Source: Lentzea albidocapillata subsp. violacea (GTDB taxonomy: Bacteria > Actinomycetota > Actinomycetes > Mycobacteriales > Pseudonocardiaceae). Taken from it: a stretch of 64,000 bases of DNA. The stretch covers positions 62,001 to 126,000 of the forward strand of contig NZ_FNET01000020.1 of the NCBI RefSeq assembly GCF_900100275.1, in the 5' to 3' direction. Below the pieces are notes generated by a model, which was not told where the DNA came from, did no database searches, and worked only from the letters and a program-made list of their open reading frames with translations. Within the stretch, counting starts at the first letter, position 1. Every line of letters begins with the position of its first letter. Positions 26,237 through 34,515 of the stretch are shown here, piece after piece. Position numbers and translations under genes: made by a program.

Positions 26237-28115
26237 CAACGTCCTCCAGCGCGGCCACGACGTCCTCGTCCGACAACGCCTCGACCTCCAGGTAGATCTC
26301 GGCGACCTGCGCGAGCCTGCCCTGTTCCTCCTCCGCCGCGAGCATCTTCTCGGCCAGACCGGCGACGGTCGGGGCCGAGAACAGCATCCGCACCGACACC
26401 TCCGTCGTGTCGAGGCTCTCGCGCAGCCGCGTGACCAGGGACGTCGCGATGACGGAATCCCCGCCCAGCGCGAAGAACTCGTCGGTCACGCCCACCTCGG
26501 CGACGTCCAGCACGTCCGCCCACTCCAGCGCGATGACCTTCTCCAGGTCGGTGCGCGGCGCAACGTGTTCGCGCACAACGGACTGCGCCACCTCGGCCGT
26601 GGACTCGCCGGCCCCGAAGACCTCCTCCCACGCCTCGTCGCCGGTCAGCGCGTCGACCTGCTCCTGGAACGCGGCGAACATCCCGTCCAGCACGCCGGCC
26701 GGGAACTGTTCCTCGCGGGTGTCCCAGTTGACCAGGATTCCGCCGGACACCTCGGTGATCTGCGCGTCCAGCAGCACCTGCGGGCCCTGCGACACGATCC
26801 ACACCGGCGTGCCGAACGCCTTCTCCACGGCCGGGTCGAACAACTCGCCGAGCCCGAGCGCGCTGGTGAACACCACCGGCGCGAACACCTGCCTGCCGGT
26901 GCGGCGGGTCAGGTCGCGCAGCACGTCGACGCCGGAATGATCGGCGTGCGCGGCGTCGGTGTGCATCTGCTTCTGCACCTGCCTGGCGCGGTCGGCGAAC
27001 GTCGCCGGGGTGCGCAGGTCGATCTCCAGCATCACCGAACTGCTGAAGTCGCCGACCACGCCACCGACGGCGGCGTGCAGCGGTTCGCGGTCGAACAACG
27101 GCACGTTGAGCAGGAAGTGCGGGGTCGCGCTCCAACGGCCGATCACCGACGCGAACGCCGTCGCCACCACCATCGCCGGCGTGAGCCCACGTCGTTGCGC
27201 GTTGGCGACGAGCAGCGCCCGATCGCCGGCCGTGATGGTGAAGTGCCGGCGAGCGACCTTCGGAGCGCCTCCGGGTCCGGACGGCAGGACGGGCGCGCCC
27301 GGCAGCGTGGCGAGACGTTCCTGCCAGTACCGCACGGATTCCGGGCGGGCGGCGGACTTCGCGAGCCGGTAGCGCTGGTAGCTGTACCCGACGGGCGCCG
27401 GTTCGTAGCCCACGTCGAGGTAGAAGCGCGCGAGCTCGGCGAGCAGGATCCGGTAGCTCACCGCGTCGGCGGCCACCATGTCGATGTCGAGGTGCAGCCG
27501 CGTCCTGCCACCGGGCAGGCGACTCAGCTCGGCCGAGAACACCTGCCCTGCCTCGATGTCGAGCCGCTGGTGCGACAGCCGTTCGCGAATCACACCAAGA
27601 TCCGGGTTGTCGTGCACCACCAGGCCGGGCCACGGCGACTGCGGCAGCACGACCTGGGCGCCGTTGTCCGTCAGCTGAGCCCGCAGCATGTCGTGCCGTG
27701 CCACCAGTTTCGTGAACGCGGCCTGCAACCGGAACGGGTCCAGATCCTCGCCGTCGAACTCGGTGTAGAGGTGCGCGGCGACGCCACCGAGCCGTTGCCC
27801 GTCCTCACGGCCGATCCAGTACGCGTACTGCATGGTGCCCAACGGAAACTCGACACCTTCGTCGACACTTTCCAGCTGCGCCACGGCTTCCGGCTCCGCC
27901 TGGTGCGAGAGCAGCCTCTCCCACGCGCCCAGCGTCGGTTCCGCCGCCAGCGTGGCGAAGCTGACCTCCGTTCCGGCTCGTCTCCACTCGTTGACCAGCT
28001 TCATCAACGCGATCGACTCGAGTCCCAGCTCGAAGAGGTTCGTGCCGGGGTCGATCGAGCCGGGCTCCTCCTCCACCAGGTCCGCGATCGTCTGCCGAAG
28101 ATCCCGCACGTCCAT
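26223..28115 (-). CDS. Split siderophore synthetase: ArCP - cyclization - T
   Basis: A 630-residue protein. Residues 1-75 are an aryl carrier domain (GLESIALMKL, pantetheine Ser34). Residues ~85-500 form a heterocyclization domain, with DMVAADAVS fitting the DxxxxDxxS motif that replaces HHxxxDG. Residues ~525-600 are a second carrier domain (FFALGGDSVIATSL). It lacks the adenylation domain that MbtB-like proteins carry between Cy and T; the next gene supplies it. Expected role: couple salicylate to Ser/Thr/Cys and cyclize to an oxazoline or thiazoline. ATG at 28115 shares one base with the upstream TGA. Confidence 0.88.
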   Translation of the reverse strand: MDVRDLRQTIADLVEEEPGSIDPGTNLFELGLESIALMKLVNEWRRAGTEVSFATLAAEPTLGAWERLLSHQAEPEAVAQLESVDEGVEFPLGTMQYAYWIGREDGQRLGGVAAHLYTEFDGEDLDPFRLQAAFTKLVARHDMLRAQLTDNGAQVVLPQSPWPGLVVHDNPDLGVIRERLSHQRLDIEAGQVFSAELSRLPGGRTRLHLDIDMVAADAVSYRILLAELARFYLDVGYEPAPVGYSYQRYRLAKSAARPESVRYWQERLATLPGAPVLPSGPGGAPKVARRHFTITAGDRALLVANAQRRGLTPAMVVATAFASVIGRWSATPHFLLNVPLFDREPLHAAVGGVVGDFSSSVMLEIDLRTPATFADRARQVQKQMHTDAAHADHSGVDVLRDLTRRTGRQVFAPVVFTSALGLGELFDPAVEKAFGTPVWIVSQGPQVLLDAQITEVSGGILVNWDTREEQFPAGVLDGMFAAFQEQVDALTGDEAWEEVFGAGESTAEVAQSVVREHVAPRTDLEKVIALEWADVLDVAEVGVTDEFFALGGDSVIATSLVTRLRESLDTTEVSVRMLFSAPTVAGLAEKMLAAEEEQGRLAQVAEIYLEVEALSDEDVVAALEDVDGGR

Positions 28116-29548
28116 CAACCTCTCGCCTCAGCCAGTCTGCGTCGGAGCAGTTCCTTGCGCCGGTCGGCCACGCTCGCCTCGGGAGCGGGCAGGGCGGCGC
28201 GGTCGAGCTTCCCGTTGGCGGTCAACGGAAGCCGGTCGAGCACCACGACCTTCACGGGCACCATGTGGGCGGGCAGCACCGCGGCCAGGCGCTCCCGCAC
28301 GTTCTCCGGAGTGCCGGCCGCGTACGCGACGAGCTGCCCGTCCCGCACGACCACCACGCCGTCGGCCACACCGGAACACTCCAGCAGCGCCGCCGTCACC
28401 TCACCGAGCTCGACCCGGAACCCGCGGATCTTGACCTGGTCGTCCGCCCGCCCAGCGAACTGCAGCCGCCCGCCCACCCGAACGGCCAGATCCCCCGTGC
28501 GGTACCAGCGCTGCCCGTCCGGCGCCGCCACGAACCGCGCAGAGGTGAGCCCAGCCCGTCCGAGATAACCGAGCGCGAGCTGCGTTCCCCCGACATACAA
28601 CTCGCCGGTAACGCCACCAGCCACAGGCACAAGCTGCTCGTCCAGCAGGTGCAGCTCAAGGCCAGGCAACGCCTCCCCGATGGGGCTGCCCTCCTCGTCG
28701 CCGAGCCGCAGAAAGGTGACGTGCACGGTCGTCTCGGTGATGCCGTACATGTTCACAAGGTCCGACTGCGGATACCTCTCACGCCACGGCCCCAGCCGCG
28801 CGACATCGAGTGCTTCCCCACCGAACACCACGGTCCGAACCGCAAGGCCACCACCATCAGCGTTCATCACCTGATAAAACGAAGAAGGCGTCTGCGACAA
28901 GACAGTAACCTGCTCCCGCCGCAAAAGGTCTACAAAGGACTCAGGCGACCAGGCAACCTCCTTGGGCACCACGACCACCCGCCCCCCGGTCAGCAGCGCA
29001 CCCCAGATCTCCCAAACGGAGAAGTCAAAAGCCGTGGAGTGGAACAACGTCCACACGTCAACCGACGTAAACCCAAACAAAGGCAGCGCAGCACCCATCA
29101 ACGCCATGGCGTTGCCATGGGTAACCGCCACCCCCTTGGGCCTGCCAGTAGAGCCAGACGTGTAGATCACATAAGCAACACCCTGAGCCTCACTCAGATC
29201 CACATGCTCAGCGCTCGCGCACACCACCGCATCCAGCACAACCCGAGGCCCAGCATCCGAAACCATGAACGCAACCCGCTCACCCGGATAGGCAGGATCC
29301 AAGGGCAGATAGGCAGCCCCAGCCTTCAACACCCCGACAAGCGCAACCACAAGATCAAGCCCGCGCGGGAGGCAAAGCCCGACTAAGTCACCCGGCTCGA
29401 CTCCGAGCCTGATCAACTGCCGCGCAACACCGTTGGCCCGTGCGTCCAGTTGCGAGTAGGTGAGCCGTTCGCCCTCGAACACAACGGCAGTGACATCAGG
29501 CGTGACCACCGCCTGGGCATGCAGCGCACGTGACAGCGTGGCGTCCAC
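28115..29548 (-). CDS. Free-standing amino-acid adenylation domain, predicted threonine-activating
   Basis: A 477-residue adenylation protein without carrier domain. Motifs: [71 protein letters not shown] and [15 protein letters not shown]. Aligning by eye to GrsA gives code D-F-W-S-V-G-M-V-H-K, eight of ten matches to the classic Thr code DFWNIGMVHK. It would load Thr onto the separate Cy-T protein, giving a methyl-oxazoline. The C-terminus ([15 protein letters not shown]) resembles the NRPS N-terminus and may dock. GTG 29548 has GGAGG 5 nt upstream. The first two-thirds are markedly less GC-rich than the rest. Confidence 0.87.
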   Translation of the reverse strand: MDATLSRALHAQAVVTPDVTAVVFEGERLTYSQLDARANGVARQLIRLGVEPGDLVGLCLPRGLDLVVALVGVLKAGAAYLPLDPAYPGERVAFMVSDAGPRVVLDAVVCASAEHVDLSEAQGVAYVIYTSGSTGRPKGVAVTHGNAMALMGAALPLFGFTSVDVWTLFHSTAFDFSVWEIWGALLTGGRVVVVPKEVAWSPESFVDLLRREQVTVLSQTPSSFYQVMNADGGGLAVRTVVFGGEALDVARLGPWRERYPQSDLVNMYGITETTVHVTFLRLGDEEGSPIGEALPGLELHLLDEQLVPVAGGVTGELYVGGTQLALGYLGRAGLTSARFVAAPDGQRWYRTGDLAVRVGGRLQFAGRADDQVKIRGFRVELGEVTAALLECSGVADGVVVVRDGQLVAYAAGTPENVRERLAAVLPAHMVPVKVVVLDRLPLTANGKLDRAALPAPEASVADRRKELLRRRLAEARG

Positions 29549-29561
29549 CACCACCTCCAAG

Positions 29562-29580
29562 TCAAGTTAGCCTAACCTAA
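29562..29580 (-). promoter_or_regulatory. IdeR/DmdR-type iron box for the adenylation-ArCP-ligase operon
   Basis: Read on the minus strand, TTAGGTTAGGCTAACTTGA matches 16 of 19 consensus positions and lies 14 bp upstream of the GTG. It puts the rightmost siderophore operon under the same iron control as the divergent promoter at 18.6 kb. Confidence 0.75.
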
Positions 29581-29838
29581 CTCGAACCCAGAGCCGTGTC
29601 CAGAACATGGCAAACCAAGGCCAGACAAAGAGATCAATGATTCCACAGAGGAATCACCCATGATCAGCTAAAGCGAAGCGAAGCGAGGCCCGCACGGCTG
29701 ATTGGCCAAGCGAAGCGATGGCCAGGCGGGGGTCCGGGGGCGCAGCGCCCCGGCGGGGGTCTGGGGGCTCGGCCCCCAGAAAACACCACGGACGAGGCAC
29801 GGTCTGCGCTTTCCGCAGACATACGACACCCGAAGTTC
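29581..29838. other. Non-coding spacer between siderophore operon and integrated element
   Basis: I see no gene here. It holds short AGCGAAGCGA repeats, an inverted repeat GGCCA/TGGCC (29704-29723), a GGGGCGC-AGC-GCCCC hairpin and a hairpin CTGGGGGC-TCG-GCCCCCAG (29761-29779). All are intergenic GC-rich structures without a T-run in either direction. Confidence 0.5.
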
Positions 29839-29883
29839 GTGCCCCCGGTGCGACTCGAACGCACACTGGACGGATTTTGAGTC
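29839..29883. repeat. attL: 45-bp direct repeat (displaced tRNA 3' half)
   Basis: Identical over 45 bp to 44027-44071. It contains the tRNA 3' half from the anticodon loop (GGATTTTGAGTC) through the T arm (GGTGCGACTCGAACGCAC) to the discriminator base. Identity stops at 29884 (G against C). Confidence 0.92.
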
Positions 29884-29973
29884 GGCTAGGCACCCCGGGA
29901 GGGGGTGACGACGTGCGACAACAGGTGTCTACAGGTCCTATGGACTGGCACCCGACGGCACCGTTGCGCGCCA

Positions 29974-29995
29974 ACTCGCACCCAAAGCCGCACCC
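29974..29995. repeat. Probable integrase arm-type site, attL side
   Basis: A 22-bp sequence beginning ACTCGCACCCA and ending GCCGCACCC. It matches 43954-43975 at 20 of 22 positions and in the same orientation. It lies 90 bp inside the left core repeat. Confidence 0.55.
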
Positions 29996-30098
29996 CTAGG
30001 GTCCACTATGGACAGAAGCCTGAAGCTTGCCGGAGCAGCTCCCGACACACGCTGAGAGTGTCCCACACGGCCCCGCCGGAAGGAGGCACAATCTAGCG

Positions 30099-31439
30099 AT
30101 GGAGCCGTGGTTGACAGGCATTGGTGGCGCGCTAGCGCTCCTCACAGGGACCGGCATCTGGATTCATTGGTCACGCCATCAAAACCGAGGATTCAACAAG
30201 CTCGCAACGCTAGCGACCTCTCTGGATGCACTCGCAGCCACACTCCTAACAACACGATGGCTCATCGCAACCACGAGCCAAGCTGCCGAGCTTCGAATAA
30301 TCGGGTCCGTCGCAATTGCATGCGTCCTCGCGAGCATCTCACTCTGGACACTTTGGGGTGCACGAAGCGACAAAAAATCAGAGATGTTTGCTCTCCCCGC
30401 CGCATTCTTCACAGCACTCACGGCGCTGTTGGCAGTCATGTTGTGGCTACGCATGACCGAAGTCACAATAAATCGCTCAGAAGCACTTAAGGCTGGAGGT
30501 CTCGCCTCCGGTGCAATAGTTGCACTCTACGCGCTTTGGCTCAACGATAGACGACGCAAGGTTGAGGAGTCACGCCGCGACACCGAGGAAGAACGAAGAA
30601 TTATTGAACACAAGCGACAGGAAGTGGAAAGCGCAAAAGCGGAACACGACCGAGAGCGTGTTGCAAACGAGCATTTCGCGCGAGCCGTTGAGCTTCTGGG
30701 CAACGATGCCGACCAGGTCCGAGTGGGAGCCTTACACGCGCTTTCGCACTTGGCCACCACAAGGTCAGAATACAGGCAAACAGTCGCAGACATTATTTGC
30801 GCCTACCTTCGCAGGCCGATGCCGACAGCCTCACACCTACTAGCTCCTGCGGAAGCAGAAAAACAACGGGGTCAAATATCTCGTGAGCGTCACGTCAGGG
30901 CCACGGCCGAACGCCTGCTAGGACAGCTAACCAAGGAGTCGAAATCCGCAGACACCTACCTCGACTTGGATCTAACAGACGCAGTCCTTCAAGAGTTCAC
31001 TCTTGAAGAGTGTCTCATCGGAGGTCTAATCGCCAACGGCGCGACCTTCGAGAAGCCAGCTTCGTTTCTTGATTCGACATTCAAGAGCCCAGTTTACCTC
31101 AACGGCTGCAAGTTTGAAAACGACCTATCCATAAGCACCTGCCTGTTCGAGCACGTATTGCTCATGATTAACACAACAATAGCAAAATCACTTGCGATCA
31201 GCTCTGTCACTTTCGAATGGCCAACCACACTTAGCCACACACAGGTGGGCAAAAGCATCAGAATGCATAACGTTCAATTTAGCAGAACCCTTGATCTAAT
31301 GCTCAATTCTCCCGTACCGGATATAGAGATGACCGCGTGTAGCGTCTCAGGTGGGGAGAATCCTAGTGTGCACCCGCCAGACGGCTACTACGCGGAAGTA
31401 GACAGCGAAACCGGCGAGATCACTATATATCGCCCCTAG
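30099..31439 (+). CDS. Membrane protein with coiled coil and pentapeptide-like C-terminus
   Basis: A 446-residue protein of unknown function. About four to five membrane helices lie within residues 4-150. A charged coiled coil follows (~153-190, DRRRKVEESRRDTEEERRI). Next is a conserved block, HFARAVELLGNDADQVRVGALHALSHLA plus YRQTVADIICAYLRRP (~195-245), which I associate with actinobacterial pentapeptide-repeat proteins. The tail is a beta-helix-like array of degenerate repeats (~290-400: TDAVLQEFTLEECLIGG, FKSPVYLNGCKFENDLS). Base composition is clearly AT-richer than chromosomal neighbours. Its place beside attL is the usual cargo position. A GGAGG lies ~12 nt before the ATG. Confidence 0.7.
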   Translation: MEPWLTGIGGALALLTGTGIWIHWSRHQNRGFNKLATLATSLDALAATLLTTRWLIATTSQAAELRIIGSVAIACVLASISLWTLWGARSDKKSEMFALPAAFFTALTALLAVMLWLRMTEVTINRSEALKAGGLASGAIVALYALWLNDRRRKVEESRRDTEEERRIIEHKRQEVESAKAEHDRERVANEHFARAVELLGNDADQVRVGALHALSHLATTRSEYRQTVADIICAYLRRPMPTASHLLAPAEAEKQRGQISRERHVRATAERLLGQLTKESKSADTYLDLDLTDAVLQEFTLEECLIGGLIANGATFEKPASFLDSTFKSPVYLNGCKFENDLSISTCLFEHVLLMINTTIAKSLAISSVTFEWPTTLSHTQVGKSIRMHNVQFSRTLDLMLNSPVPDIEMTACSVSGGENPSVHPPDGYYAEVDSETGEITIYRP

Positions 31440-31487
31440 GAGCAGCATCCTTCTACTTGCACCACCGCCATAGCTAGACTCCGACCT

Positions 31488-32060
31488 GTGACGGAGTATC
31501 CGGAGGAACTCAGGTGGAAGGTCCACGGCGAGCGGACCATCTACGACAATCGCTGGGTGAAGCTCAATCTCGTTGACGTTGAGCCGCCTGACGGCAGCCG
31601 CTTTGAGCATCATGTGGTGAAGCTCGACCACGTGGCCGTAGCGCTGCTATTGAATGAGCGCGAGGAAGTTCTAACGCTCTGGCGATACAGGTTTGCTGTC
31701 GACCAGTGGGGCTACGAGCTGATCGGCGGTCTGGTCGAAGAAGGCGAAGAGCCGGCAGCAACGGCCGCGCGTGAAGCCGAGGAAGAAACCGGCTGGCGCC
31801 CCATCGGAGAGCCTGAGCACATCGTCAAGTTTCAACCGCTGCCCGGCATCATTGATGCTCCGGTAGACGCTTACCTATGGCGTAACTCAGAGAAGGTCGG
31901 CGAGCCAACCGACGGCGAAGAAGCCGCACGACTCGAATGGATTCCTGTCGAACGCGTGCTTGAGCTGGTTCACCGTGGCGAAGTTCTCGGCTCTGGCGCA
32001 ATCATCCCGCTTCTCTACTATCTAGCCTCACGCAATGCCGGCGCTTCCAACGCCGGGTAG
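31488..32060 (+). CDS. Nudix hydrolase
   Basis: A 190-residue Nudix-family pyrophosphohydrolase. The Nudix box is complete: GGLVEEGEEPAATAAREAEEETGW fits GX5EX7REUXEEXGU, and the upstream strands (HVVKLDHVAVALLLNEREEVLTLWRYRFAVDQWGYELIGG) are those of ADP-ribose-pyrophosphatase-like members. Nudix proteins are recurrent in AICEs; in pSAM2 the Nudix protein Pif mediates transfer immunity, so a similar role is plausible. The GTG has a TAGACT element 7 nt upstream and no ribosome site, so the message may be leaderless. Its last 33 bp overlap the convergent regulator gene. Confidence 0.88.
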   Translation: MTEYPEELRWKVHGERTIYDNRWVKLNLVDVEPPDGSRFEHHVVKLDHVAVALLLNEREEVLTLWRYRFAVDQWGYELIGGLVEEGEEPAATAAREAEEETGWRPIGEPEHIVKFQPLPGIIDAPVDAYLWRNSEKVGEPTDGEEAARLEWIPVERVLELVHRGEVLGSGAIIPLLYYLASRNAGASNAG

Positions 32061-33200
32061 TTCCAAGTTTACGAGTCGCTGCCGCTGGCGTTCAGATCCG
32101 ATACGCGATGCAAGCTGACGAGCCAAACGCGCGTATTTGAGCGCTCCCTTGCTGTCACCAGCGGCAGCGTAAGCAAAAGCTAGGTCAACGTACATGTTGG
32201 TTTGACCTCGAATCGCCCAGTTGTCAGGCGATTCGAGGTCCTTCACTTCCGACTCTAGCTGATTGATCGAATCTGGATTCCCCAAGCGCACCAGCGCACT
32301 GCCACGCCAACGCGTCAACTGTCCATCATTCAGCAAGAGAAACGGCATCTCCGGATCAACCGGATTGGCAGGCAGCATCACCTGCGCCTCGTCGAATGCG
32401 CGTAGCGACTCGTCGTGACGCCCTGCCGCTGCGAGCCCTTCGCCGTGCGCAGCAGCCAGCCAAGCACCAAGCAACGGAGGAACGCGTTTCTCGGCCACAC
32501 CTCGGGCAAACTCCAATAGCTCGACTGCCAGAACGGGTTCGCCCATGTCAAGAAGGATTACCGCCTGCTGAGCGGCGGCGTGCGCGAGAAGTTGAGGCGA
32601 GTCAGCCTCCATTGCCGAGACCTTCGCGTCCTCGTGATACTGCCACGCCTGTAGTTGCGAGCCCCTATCGAGGGCTGTCCAGCCGGCGAGAGTGCGCGCA
32701 TCTGTAAGGGTTCTGGCCAACTGCTGACGATGTCGCGTGCTCACACTGAAGGAACGGATGCTCTCCATCTGGCGAACGAGCTGGTTCAGCTGATCGAGAA
32801 CGACAACGGCGCCGAACCGCTGATCTGACGACCGCAAATCATTGACCTGACGTTGAAACATGTCGAGGGTATCCCGATCGACACTTCGCGCGACAACCAG
32901 GCGGTTCCTCAGTTCCTCTACCGACTCGCTCTCCAGCTCGGGAGGAAACCCAAGTTCCTCGTTGGCTCGACCGTAGAACTCTCGGAATAGTTTCCGATAC
33001 CCCGGCTCGGTGACTTCAACTCCGCCGTTCTCCCAACGAGAGAGCATGATCGGCAGAGATGACTCAGAAGCAACCGATACACCAATGAGCGGCCCACGCT
33101 TGAGGAAGAACCTCACCACCTGAGCCTGTGTGTAGCCCAGCTCCTCGCGTACGGCCTGCAACCGCGTCAGCGGCGGGTCCCCGCGCCTTCGTCGCGCCAC
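32028..33200 (-). CDS. XRE-family regulator with TPR-like sensor domain
   Basis: A 390-residue protein. An N-terminal helix-turn-helix lies in residues ~12-70 (LTRLQAVREELGYTQAQVVRFF then SLPIMLSRWENGGVEVTEPGYRKLF). A long helical repeat region occupies ~130-380 (GWTALDRGSQLQAWQYHEDA, AHAAAQQAVILLDMGEPVLAVELLEFA). Such proteins often bind small peptides or metabolites through the TPR part. The C-terminal ~250 residues resemble the product of the gene at 41502 near the other end of the element. GTG at 33200 follows GGGGGGAGAC. It converges on the Nudix gene, a pairing I regard as typical of AICE regulatory ends. Confidence 0.75.
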   Translation of the reverse strand: MARRRRGDPPLTRLQAVREELGYTQAQVVRFFLKRGPLIGVSVASESSLPIMLSRWENGGVEVTEPGYRKLFREFYGRANEELGFPPELESESVEELRNRLVVARSVDRDTLDMFQRQVNDLRSSDQRFGAVVVLDQLNQLVRQMESIRSFSVSTRHRQQLARTLTDARTLAGWTALDRGSQLQAWQYHEDAKVSAMEADSPQLLAHAAAQQAVILLDMGEPVLAVELLEFARGVAEKRVPPLLGAWLAAAHGEGLAAAGRHDESLRAFDEAQVMLPANPVDPEMPFLLLNDGQLTRWRGSALVRLGNPDSINQLESEVKDLESPDNWAIRGQTNMYVDLAFAYAAAGDSKGALKYARLARQLASRIGSERQRQRLVNLELPGVGSAGIA

Positions 33201-33346
33201 GTCTCCCCCCGTCTCTAGGGCCGTGACCTGCGGACTTAACTCCTCCTAACACGCGGCCTGCTAGCCGCTGGCAATTATTTCGACCCCCTTTCCGGATGTC
33301 TGCTGTTCCCATGACAGCGACACGGAAACACCAGAGCAGAACAGAG

Positions 33347-33721
33347 CTAGCCCTTTCGACGAGCCCCTTCGTCAAGGCGACTAGTAAGCGTTCCGACTTG
33401 AGCCCGGAGCCCGCGGAGTTCACGAATGATCGTGTTCAGCAGCGGAATCACGGGATCGTCGAAAGCAGTGACCGGGGAATCAACCTCCGGCGGCGTCTTT
33501 CCCTGCAACACTGCTCCCAGGTGTTGCGGGTGCCAGTCGAGAGCGATCGAAAGCGCTTCGAGCGTCCGCGGGTTTCGACGTCGCTGAATTCTCCCCTGTT
33601 GCATCTCGCGAACGATCGCGAGGGACACGCCGGATCTCTCGGCAAGTTCCTTTTGCTTCAAAGCCAGCTCGTCCGCGCGGGCATTGATTGCCTCCGCGAC
33701 CGCCGACCAGTCCTCCGTCAC
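33347..33721 (-). CDS. Small XRE/Cro-type repressor
   Basis: A 124-residue protein with one helix-turn-helix (WSAVAEAINARADELALKQKELAERSGVSLAIVREMQQG, residues ~5-45) and an extension ending in a helix with heptad-like spacing (LLNTIIRELRGLRAQVGTLTSRL) that could dimerise. I chose GTG at 33721, which has GGAGG 5 nt upstream; an ATG at 33754 lies inside the operator region and lacks a ribosome site. It is divergent from the excisionase/transfer operon, the place of the control repressor in many AICEs. Three copies of a 15-bp motif lie between the two. Confidence 0.72.
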   Translation of the reverse strand: MTEDWSAVAEAINARADELALKQKELAERSGVSLAIVREMQQGRIQRRRNPRTLEALSIALDWHPQHLGAVLQGKTPPEVDSPVTAFDDPVIPLLNTIIRELRGLRAQVGTLTSRLDEGARRKG

Positions 33722-33744
33722 GTGCGCCTCCGTGCTCCGCCTCA

Positions 33745-33834
33745 GCGCCGACATTAGCGCGCAACACAGGCAGAAAACGGATGTAGCGCTGACGTCAGCG
33801 GCAAATCGGCATGAATCAACGCCAATGTCAGCGC
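33745..33834. promoter_or_regulatory. Triple operator motif in the divergent repressor/excisionase region
   Basis: Three related copies of GCGCTGACATTAGCG occur here. GCGCCGACATTAGCG is at 33745, the palindrome CGCTGACGTCAGCG at 33787-33800, and GCGCTGACATTGGCG on the minus strand at 33820-33834. An exact fourth copy precedes the regulator gene at 41502. The spacing (~40 bp and ~35 bp) suits cooperative repressor binding over both promoters. Confidence 0.6.
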
Positions 33835-33875
33835 CTTTCCCGAAGAAATCAGTCTTCACGAAAGGCCATACAGCA

Positions 33876-34160
33876 ATGTCTACGAACAGCACGGCAGGCA
33901 GTAACCCGCCGACCTTCTACACAGTCCCAGAAGCCGCCGAGATCCTGCGGGTTGACGCGGCGACCGTCTACCGAGCGATCCGGGAGGACGCGTTCCCGGC
34001 GGTTCGGGTGCGCACCCGCTACGTGGTGCCTGCCCAGGCAGTCGAGGAGTTGGCTCGCCGCGCCGCCGATGGTGGTGGCGTGGTCGACGTCGCACAGATG
34101 ACGGCCGAACGGCGAGCGGCCCGTGACTTCGAGCGGGCGACCGGGAGTGCGTGGCGATGA
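33876..34160 (+). CDS. xis: Excisionase-like helix-turn-helix protein
   Basis: A 94-residue protein with the MerR-like winged helix-turn-helix of the excisionase/BldC group: FYTVPEAAEILRVDAATVYRAIREDAFPAVRVRTRYVVPAQAVEELARR (residues ~13-62). In AICEs the protein at this position directs excision with the integrase; it may instead be a general transcription factor. ATG at 33876 was chosen because the longer open frame upstream runs through the operator cluster. It begins the transfer operon and overlaps the WhiB gene by 4 bp. Confidence 0.75.
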   Translation: MSTNSTAGSNPPTFYTVPEAAEILRVDAATVYRAIREDAFPAVRVRTRYVVPAQAVEELARRAADGGGVVDVAQMTAERRAARDFERATGSAWR

Positions 34161-34513
34161 CGACCCCGGAGAACTACTACGAGGTGATCGCGGCCGAGCT
34201 CGACCGCTACGCCAAGGTGCCCGACGCGGTGCTGATGGAGATCGTCACGCGTGACGGCACGTGCATGTGGTTGTGGTCCACCGAGGAGCAGCCGGAGTGG
34301 CAGAGGGAGGAGATCACGGATCGGGAGTTGGCGGCTCGTCTGTGCGAGCCGTGCCCGGTGCGGAGGCTCTGCCTTGAGTGGGAGTTGCGCCTTGCTGGTG
34401 AGTACCAGTTCGGCGTATGCGGCGGACTGACCGGAGAGGACCGCCGTGCGCTCTACCGGGTGTGGCGTGCCCGCCGCGACCGGATGAACGAGGACCAGGA
34501 CGGAGGGCAGTAA
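34157..34513 (+). CDS. WhiB-family iron-sulfur transcription factor
   Basis: A 118-residue Wbl protein with the four cluster-ligating cysteines Cys36, Cys63, Cys66 and Cys72 (spacing CxxC and Cx5C in LCEPCPVRRLC), followed by a GVCGGLTGEDRRAL turn. Chromosomal WhiB proteins usually read GVWGG at that turn, so the Trp is Cys here. A basic C-terminal helix (RVWRARRDR) would contact DNA or sigma factor. ATG 34157 overlaps the upstream stop (ATGA); a GTG at 34151 is an alternative. Element-borne Wbl genes can link transfer to host redox state. Confidence 0.85.
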   Translation: MTTPENYYEVIAAELDRYAKVPDAVLMEIVTRDGTCMWLWSTEEQPEWQREEITDRELAARLCEPCPVRRLCLEWELRLAGEYQFGVCGGLTGEDRRALYRVWRARRDRMNEDQDGGQ

Positions 34514-34515
34514 TC

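Noticed and set aside
29839-29883. A second functional tRNA gene at the left end of the element
   Set aside because: Only the 3' half is present; the acceptor 5' strand, D arm and half of the anticodon stem are missing.
29718-29999. 93-codon frame (and two overlapping ones) across attL
   Set aside because: It reads through the tRNA fragment and GC-rich hairpins and has no ribosome site or domain.
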